Positions 38,684 to 51,131 of a stretch of DNA of 64,000 nucleotides are shown here, in pieces. The notes under the pieces were generated by a model, which saw nothing but the letters and a program-made list of their open reading frames with translations, made no database searches and had not been told where the DNA came from. The DNA comes from Pseudomonas viridiflava (lineage in GTDB: Bacteria; Pseudomonadota; Gammaproteobacteria; Pseudomonadales; Pseudomonadaceae): the NCBI RefSeq assembly GCF_900601905.1, contig NZ_UWFA01000259.1:186001-250000 (forward strand), read 5' to 3'. Each line of letters opens with the position of its first letter. Positions within the stretch are counted from its first letter, which is position 1. Made by a program: the position numbers and the translations under genes.

Positions 38684-39700
38684 TTACACCCACCGCTCCT
38701 GCCGCCAAGCCTCTTGCCTGGCCTTGTCATGAAACGTCCAGGCCACGAAGCGGCTTTGCTTCTGCCCTTGGCCCATTTCGACGATGCGGGTTTCCACTGC
38801 GCCGACTTTTTTCAGGGTGCTTTGAATCAATGGCAGGTTCGACGCCTTGGACACCAACGTGCTGAACCACAGTACCTGCCTGCCCAGCTGAGTGCTTTCT
38901 TTGATCAGCTGCGTCACAAAGCCGATTTCGCCGCCTTCACACCACAGTTCCTGAGACTGCCCGCCGAAATTCAAGACCGGCAGTTTGCGCTTGGGATCGG
39001 CTTTGCCCAATGCGCGCCATTTACGCTGGCTGCCGCGCTGAGCTTCTTCCAGTGATGAATGGAAAGGCGGGTTGCACAGGCTCACGTCGAAGCGTTCATC
39101 AGTGTTGAGCAAGTCGAGAAGGATCTGCTTACGGTTGCCTTGCTGACGCAGGATGATGGCTTTGTTCAGCTTGTTGGATTTGACGATCGCCGTCGCCGCG
39201 GCAATCGCCGTAGGATCGATCTCCGAGCCCAGGAACTGCCAGCCATAGTCGCTGTGGCCGATCAGCGGGTAGACGCAGTTGGCACCGGTGCCGATGTCCA
39301 GCGCCTTGATCGCAGCGCCACGCGGGATCACGCCTTCATTGCCCTCAGCCAGAAGGTCGGCGAGAAAATGCAGGTAATCGGCACGCCCCGGAATCGGCGG
39401 GCACAGGTAATCGGCCGGAATGTCCCAATGGGCAACGCCATAAAAGGATTTCAGCAGCGCCCGGTTGAATACCCGCACCGCAGAAGGGTTGGCAAAGTCG
39501 ATGCTTTCCTTGCCGTACGGGTTGGTGATCAGAAACTGACCCAGCTCCGGGCTGCTTTTGATCAGCTTGGGAAAGTCGTAATGACCCTGATGGCGATTGC
39601 GTGGGTGCAAAGTGGCCTTTTCACGCGGCTCGGCAGGTTTGGCTGGCTGAGTGGTTTTGGGCTTCTTGCGGGGTGGTTTTGGGGTGTTTGGGATGGTCAT
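38684..39700 (-). CDS. rlmF: 23S rRNA (adenine1618-N6)-methyltransferase RlmF
   Basis: RlmF (YbiN) methylates A1618 of 23S rRNA using S-adenosylmethionine. The 338-residue protein has a basic, Pro-rich N-terminal tail (residues 1-30), [16 protein letters not shown], the SAM-binding segment [16 protein letters not shown] and the N6-adenine MTase motif NPPFHSS. It is a single gene convergent with the HU gene. Confidence 0.94.
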   Translation of the reverse strand: MTIPNTPKPPRKKPKTTQPAKPAEPREKATLHPRNRHQGHYDFPKLIKSSPELGQFLITNPYGKESIDFANPSAVRVFNRALLKSFYGVAHWDIPADYLCPPIPGRADYLHFLADLLAEGNEGVIPRGAAIKALDIGTGANCVYPLIGHSDYGWQFLGSEIDPTAIAAATAIVKSNKLNKAIILRQQGNRKQILLDLLNTDERFDVSLCNPPFHSSLEEAQRGSQRKWRALGKADPKRKLPVLNFGGQSQELWCEGGEIGFVTQLIKESTQLGRQVLWFSTLVSKASNLPLIQSTLKKVGAVETRIVEMGQGQKQSRFVAWTFHDKARQEAWRQERWV

Positions 39701-39754
39701 CAGTGTGTCCGGAATCGTTGGGGCCGCTCAGGCTTTTGTCGTCTGAATTGGCGC

Positions 39755-39817
39755 CTTCGCGAGCAAGCTCGCTCCCACGGGCTCATTAGGTCTGTGGGAG
39801 CGAGCTTGCTCGCGAAG
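39755..39817. repeat. REP pair, tail-to-tail
   Basis: CTTCGCGAGCAAGCTCGCTCCCAC and then GTGGGAGCGAGCTTGCTCGCGAAG, with only about 15 nt between. The order of the two units is opposite to most doublets in this window. Confidence 0.8.
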
Positions 39818-39847
39818 ACGTCAGAAGACGTTTACAAATCTTGGCAA

Positions 39848-39882
39848 ATAAAAAAGGAAGCCGCCTTGGGCTTCCTTTCTTA
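39848..39882 (-). terminator. Intrinsic terminator of valS
   Basis: On the minus strand GGAAGCCC-AAGGC-GGCTTCC is followed by TTTTTTATTT, 15 nt past the valS stop. The plus strand also ends in T's, so it could work both ways. Confidence 0.88.
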
Positions 39883-39896
39883 TTCAGTCACAGCGT

Positions 39897-42743
<2,847 letters not shown>

Positions 42744-42906
42744 GCGCGGCGGGAACCTATTGCTGTAATTCAGGAAAGCCGACAAGTATAGCGGGGATGA
42801 ACGGCCGGGCGTAGAGCGGGGCGATGATGGGTGGCGCAAAATTGAGTTGTAGGTGGGTCAGATGCAGATTTTTTACCATTCGGGCCTCGCCTACAGTCCC
42901 GATTTC

Positions 42907-42998
42907 TGTTGGAGCGAGGCTTGCCCGCGAAGAACGCAAATGCGGTGCGCCTGACTCACCGCGCCGACTGATTCGCGGGCAAGCCTCGCTCCAACAGG
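42907..42998. repeat. REP doublet
   Basis: TGTTGGAGCGAGGCTTGCCCGCGAAG is mirrored by ATTCGCGGGCAAGCCTCGCTCCAACA between valS and the upstream gene. Confidence 0.85.
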
Positions 42999-43019
42999 TA
43001 AAACCGGCACAGACGCCAA

Positions 43020-43427
43020 TCAGTTCTGATACTGACTAAGCAACCGCTCCATCCGCGCTTCTAGCCGACGCTTGATCTCGGTTTCGATGTGCGGAGCGAA
43101 TTCGTTGATGACGTCTTGCATGATTAACTGGGCTGCAGCGCGCAGTTCGGTGTCCATGTTCACAAGCGCGTCCTGTTTCGATACAGCCTTTACCGGTGCA
43201 GGCGCTGCATCAGGCTCAGGTGTCAGGGTCGGGATGTCGGCGTCTTCGTCGTCGAAATCCTCCTTGTGCTCCAGCGCCGGGCGGGCGCCTACCACGTCGA
43301 ACAGCAGGGGGATCTGACCTTCGCCATTGCCCGGGGGCTGCGCCGATTCCTCGCCTAGCAGCTGGCGAATAGACTCAAGGTCGTCCAGCAGGTTGGCGGA
43401 GTCTTTCAGGGGTTTTGAATTATCCAT
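43020..43427 (-). CDS. Conserved hypothetical protein (PA3833 type)
   Basis: This 135-residue acidic protein has no motif I recognise. The N-terminal half is low in complexity (EHKEDFDDEDADIPTLTPEPDAAPAP). The C-terminal half is a predicted helix (TELRAAAQLIMQDVINEFAPHIETEIKRRLEARMERLLSQY). It lies between holC and valS as in other pseudomonads and is sometimes annotated as a Pol III chi-associated protein. The ATG at 43427 is my choice; a TTG at 43439 overlapping the holC stop (TTGA) would add four residues. Confidence 0.75.
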   Translation of the reverse strand: MDNSKPLKDSANLLDDLESIRQLLGEESAQPPGNGEGQIPLLFDVVGARPALEHKEDFDDEDADIPTLTPEPDAAPAPVKAVSKQDALVNMDTELRAAAQLIMQDVINEFAPHIETEIKRRLEARMERLLSQYQN

Positions 43428-43435
43428 CGGGGTGC

Positions 43436-43864
43436 TCAAAGACGCTGTAGCCGGTGATCTTGCAGAGGATAGCCCTGTTCACGGTAGAAGCGAAAACTCT
43501 CTCGTGCGGCCAGTCGTATCGCGGGGTCTTCCACGACAATTTCCGCCACGCGGGCGAAACGTTTGAAAAAATCGGGGATGCGCAGGTCAAGGTTGACCAG
43601 CAGATCCTGATGCTGCCCAGGGTCTTGACCCAGGCCCAGCACAACCGGTGCAACGTGATCCTCTTCGGCATCGCCATGAGGAATGAAGGCTTCACCCTTG
43701 AATCGCCACAGCCGGGCATCGAGGTCTTCGCGCTGCGCGGCATCGCTGCAATGCAGGTAGATGCGATGCCCCATGCGCCAGGCTTTCTCGCTGAGCTTGC
43801 AGGCGAAGTCCAGGCGCGCCGACGGATCGACGCTGGGGAGAATGTAAAAGTCGACTTGTGTCAT
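43436..43864 (-). CDS. holC: DNA polymerase III chi subunit HolC
   Basis: HolC is the chi subunit of the clamp loader complex and links it to single-stranded DNA-binding protein. The 142-residue protein shows the family pattern MTQVDFYILPSVDPSARLDFACKLSEKAWRMGHRIYLHC and the later RESFRFYREQGYPL. I chose the ATG at 43864; 12 upstream codons are open. It is between pepA and the PA3833-type gene. Confidence 0.92.
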   Translation of the reverse strand: MTQVDFYILPSVDPSARLDFACKLSEKAWRMGHRIYLHCSDAAQREDLDARLWRFKGEAFIPHGDAEEDHVAPVVLGLGQDPGQHQDLLVNLDLRIPDFFKRFARVAEIVVEDPAIRLAARESFRFYREQGYPLQDHRLQRL

Positions 43865-43903
43865 GTAGGTTCCGGGTAGCGGGGCGCATTCAGGACGCAT
43901 ATC

Positions 43904-43939
43904 CCTGTAGGAGCGACCGGGGTGGCGCTCCTACAGGGT
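43904..43939. repeat. Single REP-like hairpin between pepA and holC
   Basis: CCCTGTAGGAGCG-ACCGGGGTGG-CGCTCCTACAGGG is a perfect 13-bp stem. Confidence 0.8.
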
Positions 43940-43976
43940 TCGCGTTTGCAATGTGCCTGCAAACGCCCCGGTTTCC

Positions 43977-45798
<1,822 letters not shown>

Positions 45799-46920
45799 TT
45801 GATCGTCTTCCGTTATCTGTCCCGAGAAGTGCTGGTTACCCTGAGCGCCGTCAGCGCGGTCTTGCTGGTAATCATCATGAGCGGACGCTTCATCAAGTAC
45901 CTGGCGCAAGCAGCGTCCGGCGCACTGGATCCCGGCGTGCTGTTCCTGATCATGGGCTTTCGCATGCCCGGCTTCCTGCAACTGATCCTGCCACTGGGTT
46001 TATTCCTCGGCATCCTCCTGGCTTACGGACGGCTGTACCTGGAAAGCGAAATGACCGTGCTCTCCGCCACGGGCATGAGCCAGCAGCGTTTGCTGGCGAT
46101 GACCATGGCACCCGCCGCGCTGGTTGCGTTGCTGGTGGCCTGGCTGAGCTTCAGCCTGGCGCCGCAGGGGGCGACGCAATTCTCGCTGCTGATCAACAAA
46201 CAGGACGCCATGACCGAGTTCGACACCCTGGTGCCGGGCCGCTTTCAGACCCTGCGCGATGGCAGCCGGGTGACCTACACCCAGGAACTGTCCGAGGATC
46301 GTTCGAATCTTGGCGGGGTGTTCATCTCTGAAAAACGTATCCCGGCTGACAAATCCAAGGAAAGCGGCATCACCGTACTGGTCGCTGAAAAAGGCCACCA
46401 GGAAATCAAACCCGATGGCAGTCGCTTCCTGATCCTGGAAAACGGCTATCGCTACGACGGTAATCCGGGTGAGGCCAACTACCGCGCCATCAAGTACGAC
46501 ACCTACGGCGCACTGCTGCCCAAACCGGACATCAGCAGCGAAATCACCGACCGCGAGGCTATCCCTACACTCGATCTGTTTGGCAGCGATGTCCTGCGCA
46601 ATCAGGCCGAGCTGCACTGGCGTATCTCGCTGCCGATCCTGGTGTTTATCGTGACCCTGATGGCCGTGCCGCTGGCGCGGGTCAATCCGCGCCAGGGCCG
46701 ATACCTGAAACTGCTGCCCGCCATTCTGTTGTATATGGCGTACCTGACCATCCTGATTGCCGCCCGTGGCGCGCTTGAAAAAGGCAAGCTGCCCATGGCC
46801 CTTGGGCTGTGGTGGGTGCACGCGATATTCCTGTTGATTGGCCTGGGGCTGCTGTACTGGGAGCCGCTGCGCTTGAAAATGGCGAGTCGCCGCGCTGTGT
46901 CGGAGGTGACCCATGGTTAA
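45799..46920 (+). CDS. lptF: LPS export permease LptF
   Basis: LptF and LptG form the inner-membrane permease that extracts lipopolysaccharide and feeds it to LptC. The 373-residue protein has six membrane segments (three N-terminal, three C-terminal) around a periplasmic beta-jellyroll, and the motifs MPGFLQLILPLGLFLGILLAYGRLYLESEMTVL and LMAVPLARVNPRQGRY. I chose the TTG at 45799 because GGAG lies eight bases upstream and IVFRYLSREV matches family starts; a GTG at 45790 overlaps that GGAG. It overlaps lptG by 8 nt. Confidence 0.94.
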   Translation: MIVFRYLSREVLVTLSAVSAVLLVIIMSGRFIKYLAQAASGALDPGVLFLIMGFRMPGFLQLILPLGLFLGILLAYGRLYLESEMTVLSATGMSQQRLLAMTMAPAALVALLVAWLSFSLAPQGATQFSLLINKQDAMTEFDTLVPGRFQTLRDGSRVTYTQELSEDRSNLGGVFISEKRIPADKSKESGITVLVAEKGHQEIKPDGSRFLILENGYRYDGNPGEANYRAIKYDTYGALLPKPDISSEITDREAIPTLDLFGSDVLRNQAELHWRISLPILVFIVTLMAVPLARVNPRQGRYLKLLPAILLYMAYLTILIAARGALEKGKLPMALGLWWVHAIFLLIGLGLLYWEPLRLKMASRRAVSEVTHG

Positions 46921-47974
46921 GCTCGATCGCTACATTGGCAAAAGCGTATTTGTCGCGATCCTGGCAGTGCTGGGGATCATTCTCGGGTTGGCTTCGCTGT
47001 TTGCCTTCATCGATGAGATGGGCGATGTCAGTGATTCCTATACGTTGCTCGATGCCGGCAGCTTCGTTGCCCTGACCGCGCCGCGTCGGCTGTATGAAAT
47101 GTTGCCGATGGCCGCGTTGATCGGCTGCCTGATCGGCCTCGGCAGCCTGGCCAGCAGCAGCGAGCTGACCATCATGCGCGCCGCTGGTGTGTCCATCGGG
47201 CGCATCGTCTGGGCGGTCATGAAGCCCATGCTGGTGCTGATGATCTTTGGCGTGCTGGTGGGCGAATACGTGGCACCCGCCGCCGAGAATCAGGCCCAGG
47301 CCAATCGTTCGCTGGCGCAAGGCAGCGGCGATGCGCAAAGCGCTCGGCACGGTATGTGGCACCGTCAGGGTGATGAGTTCATCCACATCAATGCGGTGCA
47401 ACCGAGCGGCGTGCTGTACGGCGTGACGCGTTACCGCTTCGATGACCAGCGGCACATGCTCAGTGCCAGCTTCAGCAAGCAGGCAACGTTCAAAACCGAT
47501 TACTGGGAATTGAAGGACATCACCACCACCTTCTTCCGTGACGGCAGCACCGAAGTGATCAAGACCCCCGAGGAGCGCTGGGACGTCGCACTGAGCCCGC
47601 AACTGTTGAATACAGTGGTCATGCCGCCAGATTCCCTGTCGATCACCGGTCTGTGGCAATACGCGCATTACCTGGCGGATCAGGGCTTGAGCAATGGCCG
47701 GTACTGGCTGGCGTTCTGGACCAAAGTGCTGCAGCCGTTGGTGACGGTGGCGCTGGTGCTGATGGCGATCTCGTTCATCTTCGGGCCATTGCGTTCGGTC
47801 ACCTTGGGCCAGCGGGTCTTCACGGGCGTGTTGGTGGGCTTTACCTTCCGTATTGCGCAGGATCTGCTGGGGCCTTCGAGTCTGGTATTTGGCTTCTCGC
47901 CGCTGTTCGCGGTGCTGGTGCCTGCCGGGATCTGTGCGTTGGCGGGGATATTGTTGTTGCGTAGGGCTGGGTAA
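46913..47974 (+). CDS. lptG: LPS export permease LptG
   Basis: LptG is the partner of LptF in LPS extraction from the inner membrane. The 353-residue protein has the same 3+3 membrane layout (LDRYIGKSVFVAILAVLGIILGL, then LQPLVTVALVLMAISFIFGPLRS), ELTIMRAAGVSIGRI in the cytoplasmic coupling region, and a periplasmic domain at about 130-260. The ATG overlaps the end of lptF, so both are translated together. A terminator follows. Confidence 0.95.
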   Translation: MVKLDRYIGKSVFVAILAVLGIILGLASLFAFIDEMGDVSDSYTLLDAGSFVALTAPRRLYEMLPMAALIGCLIGLGSLASSSELTIMRAAGVSIGRIVWAVMKPMLVLMIFGVLVGEYVAPAAENQAQANRSLAQGSGDAQSARHGMWHRQGDEFIHINAVQPSGVLYGVTRYRFDDQRHMLSASFSKQATFKTDYWELKDITTTFFRDGSTEVIKTPEERWDVALSPQLLNTVVMPPDSLSITGLWQYAHYLADQGLSNGRYWLAFWTKVLQPLVTVALVLMAISFIFGPLRSVTLGQRVFTGVLVGFTFRIAQDLLGPSSLVFGFSPLFAVLVPAGICALAGILLLRRAG

Positions 47975-47988
47975 GTTTTGCATGTGTG

Positions 47989-48017
47989 AAAAAGCCGGCT
48001 TTTAGTCGGCTTTTTTG
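47989..48017 (+). terminator. Intrinsic terminator of lptFG
   Basis: AAAAAGCCGGC-TTTTA-GTCGGCTTTTTT: stem plus T-run, 14 nt after the lptG stop. Confidence 0.9.
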
Positions 48018-48057
48018 TGGGTGGTGGTCTGTGATTTTGTGGTGGCCCTTGTTGCGG

Positions 48058-48568
48058 CATGTTTTTTTGCATACATATCCGTTGCTGCGGTAACGGCCAC
48101 TTAGGGTTGCGCCCTTACGGTGCCTCACTTTTGAAGCCCAAAAGTAAGCAAAAGGCTCTTGCCCCACCACTCGGTCCCTCGCCTAGGCTCGGCATGCCCG
48201 TAATCCGACATTGATGCGTGGGGCCGCCGCCAACGGCCATCCATGGCCTGGGGCGCCTAAGATCAAAAGCGAACGAGGTGGCCTGAAAGCCGACCTGTTT
48301 TTTTGTGTGAGCCTGCCGCGCGACTTTCATCGACTGGACCATTGTCTTCGCGAATGAATTCGCTCCCACGGGTTTGAGTGCGCCTCGGACCTGTGGGAGC
48401 AAGCTTGCTTGCGAAGGCTGTATTCCAGGCGACAAATAACTATCGGATGTAATGGCCTCTTCGCGAGCAAGGTGGAGCGCCACCCCGGTCACACCCATAG
48501 AAAATCCATAAGGGCGCAACCATAATCAGCCGTTACCGCAGCAACGGATATGTACGCAAAAAAATGTG
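48058..48568. repeat. Non-coding element bounded by ~60-bp inverted repeats
   Basis: The left end (48058-48119) and right end (48506-48568) are inverted copies: both contain TACATATCCGTTGCTGCGGT and GGTTGCGCCCTTA in the same order. Between them lies about 390 bp without a coding frame, including TTTTGAAGCCCAAAAGTAAG and a REP pair (48344-48490). It has the shape of a MITE-like or composite repeat. I recall similar text in other Pseudomonas intergenic regions but cannot name it. Confidence 0.8.
48344..48490. repeat. REP cluster inside the inverted-repeat element
   Basis: Three REP units lie here: CTTCGCGAATGAATTCGCTCCCAC, GTGGGAGCAAGCTTGCTTGCGAAGG and CTTCGCGAGCAAGGTGGAGCGCCACC. Confidence 0.75.
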
Positions 48569-48601
48569 TATTACCCATGCTTGCCCGCGATAAAGGCACC
48601 G

Positions 48602-49087
48602 CTACCTCTGCTTCGGCACCCTCACCAACTGACTGTTGGAATACAGGTCATGCCACCCTCGCTTTTGCTTGTCATACAACGCCCAGGCAAACCCCAGCCC
48701 CAGGCATAGCCAGGACGCGATAGATACCATGAAACGCAGCAGCGCCTGCATCAGGCTAATCCTGCTGCCATCGGCGTTCTGCACGCGAATGCCCCAGACC
48801 TGCATGCCCAGCGTCTGCCCCGAGTGGGTCCAGAACTTGGCGAAGAACCCAAACAACACCACAAACAACACCGCCGACAACAGCGGATCGCCGTCCAGCG
48901 ATCCTGACTCCGACAGCGCCTTGAGCCGCGCCTCGCCAATGAACGCCATCATCACCAGCTTGTAGATGAATGCCGTCACCAGCAGCAGCGCGAAGCACAG
49001 CAGTGCGTCGTAGCAAATGGCGGCCAGGCGACGACCCAGGCTTGCAGCGGGAAAGTCACCTTGCGGACGAAGCATGTGTCTGGACAT
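48602..49087 (-). CDS. RDD family membrane protein
   Basis: This 161-residue protein has the RDD signature: an Arg pair and Asp in the first helix (LGRRLAAICYDALLCFALLLV) and later GQTLGMQVWGIRVQNADGSRIS. Three membrane segments are visible. RDD proteins are thought to be transporters or ion exchangers, but most are uncharacterised. I chose the ATG at 49087; the frame opens at 49156, but that would run through the terminator at 49137-49170. The ATG at 49075 is also possible. Confidence 0.85.
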   Translation of the reverse strand: MSRHMLRPQGDFPAASLGRRLAAICYDALLCFALLLVTAFIYKLVMMAFIGEARLKALSESGSLDGDPLLSAVLFVVLFGFFAKFWTHSGQTLGMQVWGIRVQNADGSRISLMQALLRFMVSIASWLCLGLGFAWALYDKQKRGWHDLYSNSQLVRVPKQR

Positions 49088-49136
49088 GGCCTGGCTCTCG
49101 AAACCTGAAAAATCCATCTTACGGAATCGCGCCCAT

Positions 49137-49170
49137 AAAAAAGCCCCTGATATCAATATCAGGGGCTTTT
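49137..49170 (-). terminator. Intrinsic terminator of the cold-shock gene
   Basis: On the minus strand AAAAGCCCCTGATA-TTGA-TATCAGGGGCTTTTTT, a 14-bp perfect stem with T-run, 13 nt after the csp stop. It separates csp from the RDD gene. Confidence 0.93.
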
Positions 49171-49183
49171 GCTGTGCCGGTTA

Positions 49184-49396
49184 TCAGGCTTCCGCTTGAA
49201 CTTCGTCAGCTTGCATGCCCTTCTGGCCTTGCACCGCAACGAAGGTCACTTTCTGGCCTTCTTTGAGGCTTTTGAAGCCATTGCCTTGAATAGCGCGGAA
49301 GTGCACAAACAAGTCCGGACCGCTTTCTGGAGTGATAAAACCAAACCCTTTCTCGTCGTTAAACCACTTGACGGTACCGCTCTGACGTGTGGACAT
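49184..49396 (-). CDS. Cold-shock domain protein (CspA family)
   Basis: This 70-residue protein is a single OB-fold cold-shock domain that binds single-stranded RNA/DNA. RNP1 (KGFGFI) and RNP2 (LFVHF) are intact, and the opening [15 protein letters not shown] is canonical. I chose the ATG at 49396 ([10 protein letters not shown]); 35 upstream codons are open but lie in the leader. The leader carries a CCCTTTC-type hairpin (49424-49449). Confidence 0.94.
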   Translation of the reverse strand: MSTRQSGTVKWFNDEKGFGFITPESGPDLFVHFRAIQGNGFKSLKEGQKVTFVAVQGQKGMQADEVQAEA

Positions 49397-49777
49397 TTTC
49401 TTATTCCCTGGAACTTGAATTGATGACAGCCCCTTTCTGGTGAAAGGGCGCTGGGCTGGTTGCAGGAAACAGGAACGTAGAGCGGGTTGTAGCAACGACA
49501 AGAGCTACCGACCAGGCCCAGATTCAGCGACCCATGCAAACGCAGTTAAGAAACTCTACGCTAACTCTTGTTACAAAAACAACCCCCTGCGGTGCCCTGA
49601 AAACGGGGGTTTCATCAGTGTTTTAAAATATTAACCAGTGTCGCCGGGTCGATAGTTTTTAACTTTTAAATGCACTGTTGGAGGGCGCGGTTTTGGCACT
49701 TTCGCCATTGTTTAGTGCAGGTGATAGATGCGACGGTACAACAGATTGATCCGCCGCATTTTTTTTGACGCCTGGTA
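49397..49777. other. csp leader and gcvT 3' region
   Basis: These 381 bp contain the csp 5' leader with a CCCTTT-CTGGTG-AAAGGG hairpin at about 49430, and a probable gcvT terminator at 49574-49613. No gene is seen. Confidence 0.5.
49574..49613 (-). terminator. Probable terminator of the gcv operon
   Basis: On the minus strand AAACCCCCG, a 15-nt loop with CAGGGCACC, then CAGGGGGTTGTTTTTG: a 7-bp stem plus T-run about 165 nt past the gcvT stop. Confidence 0.5.
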
Positions 49778-50899
49778 TTAACCGCGGAAGTAACGTTGCG
49801 CCACGAAAGGCATTTTCGTGACCCGCATCGGCACTTTCTTGCCGCGTACAACAGCCCAGACCTGGGTGTCCAGAACGGTCAGCGCGGTGTCCACATAACC
49901 CATCGCCAACGGGCCCCCCAGGCTTGGCCCGAACCCGCCGCTGCAAACAGTGCCAATGGAGTTGTCATCGGCATCGACGATGTCGGTGCCTTCGCGCACC
50001 GGGGTGCGCTCTTGTGGCAGCAGGCCGACCCGTTTGCGTAACGGAGGGTTCTGTTGCTCGGCGAAGATATGCGCTGCGCCAGGGAAGCCGCCAGCACGTT
50101 CGCCATCGGCGCGACGTACTTTGGAGATCGCCCACAATAGGCTGGCCTGGATCGGCGTGGTCTCGGTATTCATGTCATGGCCGTAGAGGCACAGACCGGC
50201 TTCCAGACGTAGGGAGTCTCGCGCACCGAGGCCAATGGGAGCCACCTCCGGCTCGGCCAACAGGGCGCGCGCCAGAGCTTCGGCCTGGTCGGCTGGTACG
50301 GAAATCTCGTAGCCATCTTCGCCGGTGTAGCCCGAGCGGCTGACGTAGCAGTCAACGCCTAGCAGCTGGACGCTGGCGAATTGCATGAAGGTCATCTCTG
50401 CGACTTGCGGCGCCAGTCGCGCAAGCACGGTAACGGCTTGCGGGCCTTGCAAGGCGAGCAGGGCGCGCGCTTCGAACAGCGGCTCGATCTCGCAATGGCT
50501 GGCCAGATGCTTTTGCAGGTGGGCCAGGTCTTCGTTCTTGCAGGCGGCATTGACCACCAGCATCAGTTGGTCATTACCCAGGTTGGCAACCATCAGGTCG
50601 TCGAGGATGCCGCCGGTTTCGTTGGTGAACATCGCGTAGCGCTGCATGCCGACGGGCAGGTCGATGATGTCCACCGGCACCAGGGTTTCCAGGGCTTTGG
50701 CGGCGTTGGCACCGGTCAGGCGGATCTGACCCATGTGCGAAACGTCGAACAGCCCGGCTTTTTCACGGGTGTGCAGGTGTTCCTTCATCACGCCAGCGGG
50801 GTATTGCACCGGCATGTCGTAGCCCGCGAAAGGCACCATCTTGGCACCGAGTTCGCGATGCAGGGCGTGTAGCGGGGTGGTGAGCAGTTGTTCGGTCAT
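49778..50899 (-). CDS. gcvT: Glycine cleavage T protein (aminomethyltransferase)
   Basis: GcvT transfers the methylene unit from the aminomethylated lipoyl arm of GcvH to tetrahydrofolate, releasing ammonia. The 373-residue protein starts TTPLHALHRELGAKMVPFAGYDMPVQYP and has LFDVSHMGQI and SRSGYTGEDGYEISVP, which include folate-contact segments. AAGGA lies seven bases before the ATG. It follows gcvP after 232 bp containing a REP pair. Confidence 0.96.
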   Translation of the reverse strand: MTEQLLTTPLHALHRELGAKMVPFAGYDMPVQYPAGVMKEHLHTREKAGLFDVSHMGQIRLTGANAAKALETLVPVDIIDLPVGMQRYAMFTNETGGILDDLMVANLGNDQLMLVVNAACKNEDLAHLQKHLASHCEIEPLFEARALLALQGPQAVTVLARLAPQVAEMTFMQFASVQLLGVDCYVSRSGYTGEDGYEISVPADQAEALARALLAEPEVAPIGLGARDSLRLEAGLCLYGHDMNTETTPIQASLLWAISKVRRADGERAGGFPGAAHIFAEQQNPPLRKRVGLLPQERTPVREGTDIVDADDNSIGTVCSGGFGPSLGGPLAMGYVDTALTVLDTQVWAVVRGKKVPMRVTKMPFVAQRYFRG

Positions 50900-50969
50900 G
50901 ATCGATTCCTTGAATGTTCAGATGGATCGGGGCCGAGCCACGCGTTGAATTGAAGACCGGAATACTGTG

Positions 50970-51087
50970 CGAGCGACCGGAGTGGCGCCCCACCTTGCTC
51001 GCGAAAACGATACATGAGCCAAGAATATCTGGCGTATGTATCGGCCTCTTCGCGAGCAAGGTGGAGCGCCACCCCGGTCGCCCCCAC
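50970..51087. repeat. REP doublet between gcvP and gcvT
   Basis: GAGCGACCGGAGTGGCGCCCCACCTTGCTCGCGAAAACG is mirrored, after about 45 nt, by CTTCGCGAGCAAGGTGGAGCGCCACCCCGGTCGC. It interrupts the operon. The extended GGTGGAGCGCCACC part also occurs at 48470. Confidence 0.85.
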
Positions 51088-51131
51088 GGATTTAGTTCTC
51101 CTACGAATCCCGCGTTATCCCGGCTACTCGA

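Noticed and set aside
48058..48568. Insertion sequence.
   Set aside because: The terminal inverted repeats suggest mobility, but no transposase frame lies between them, so it is listed as a repeat only.
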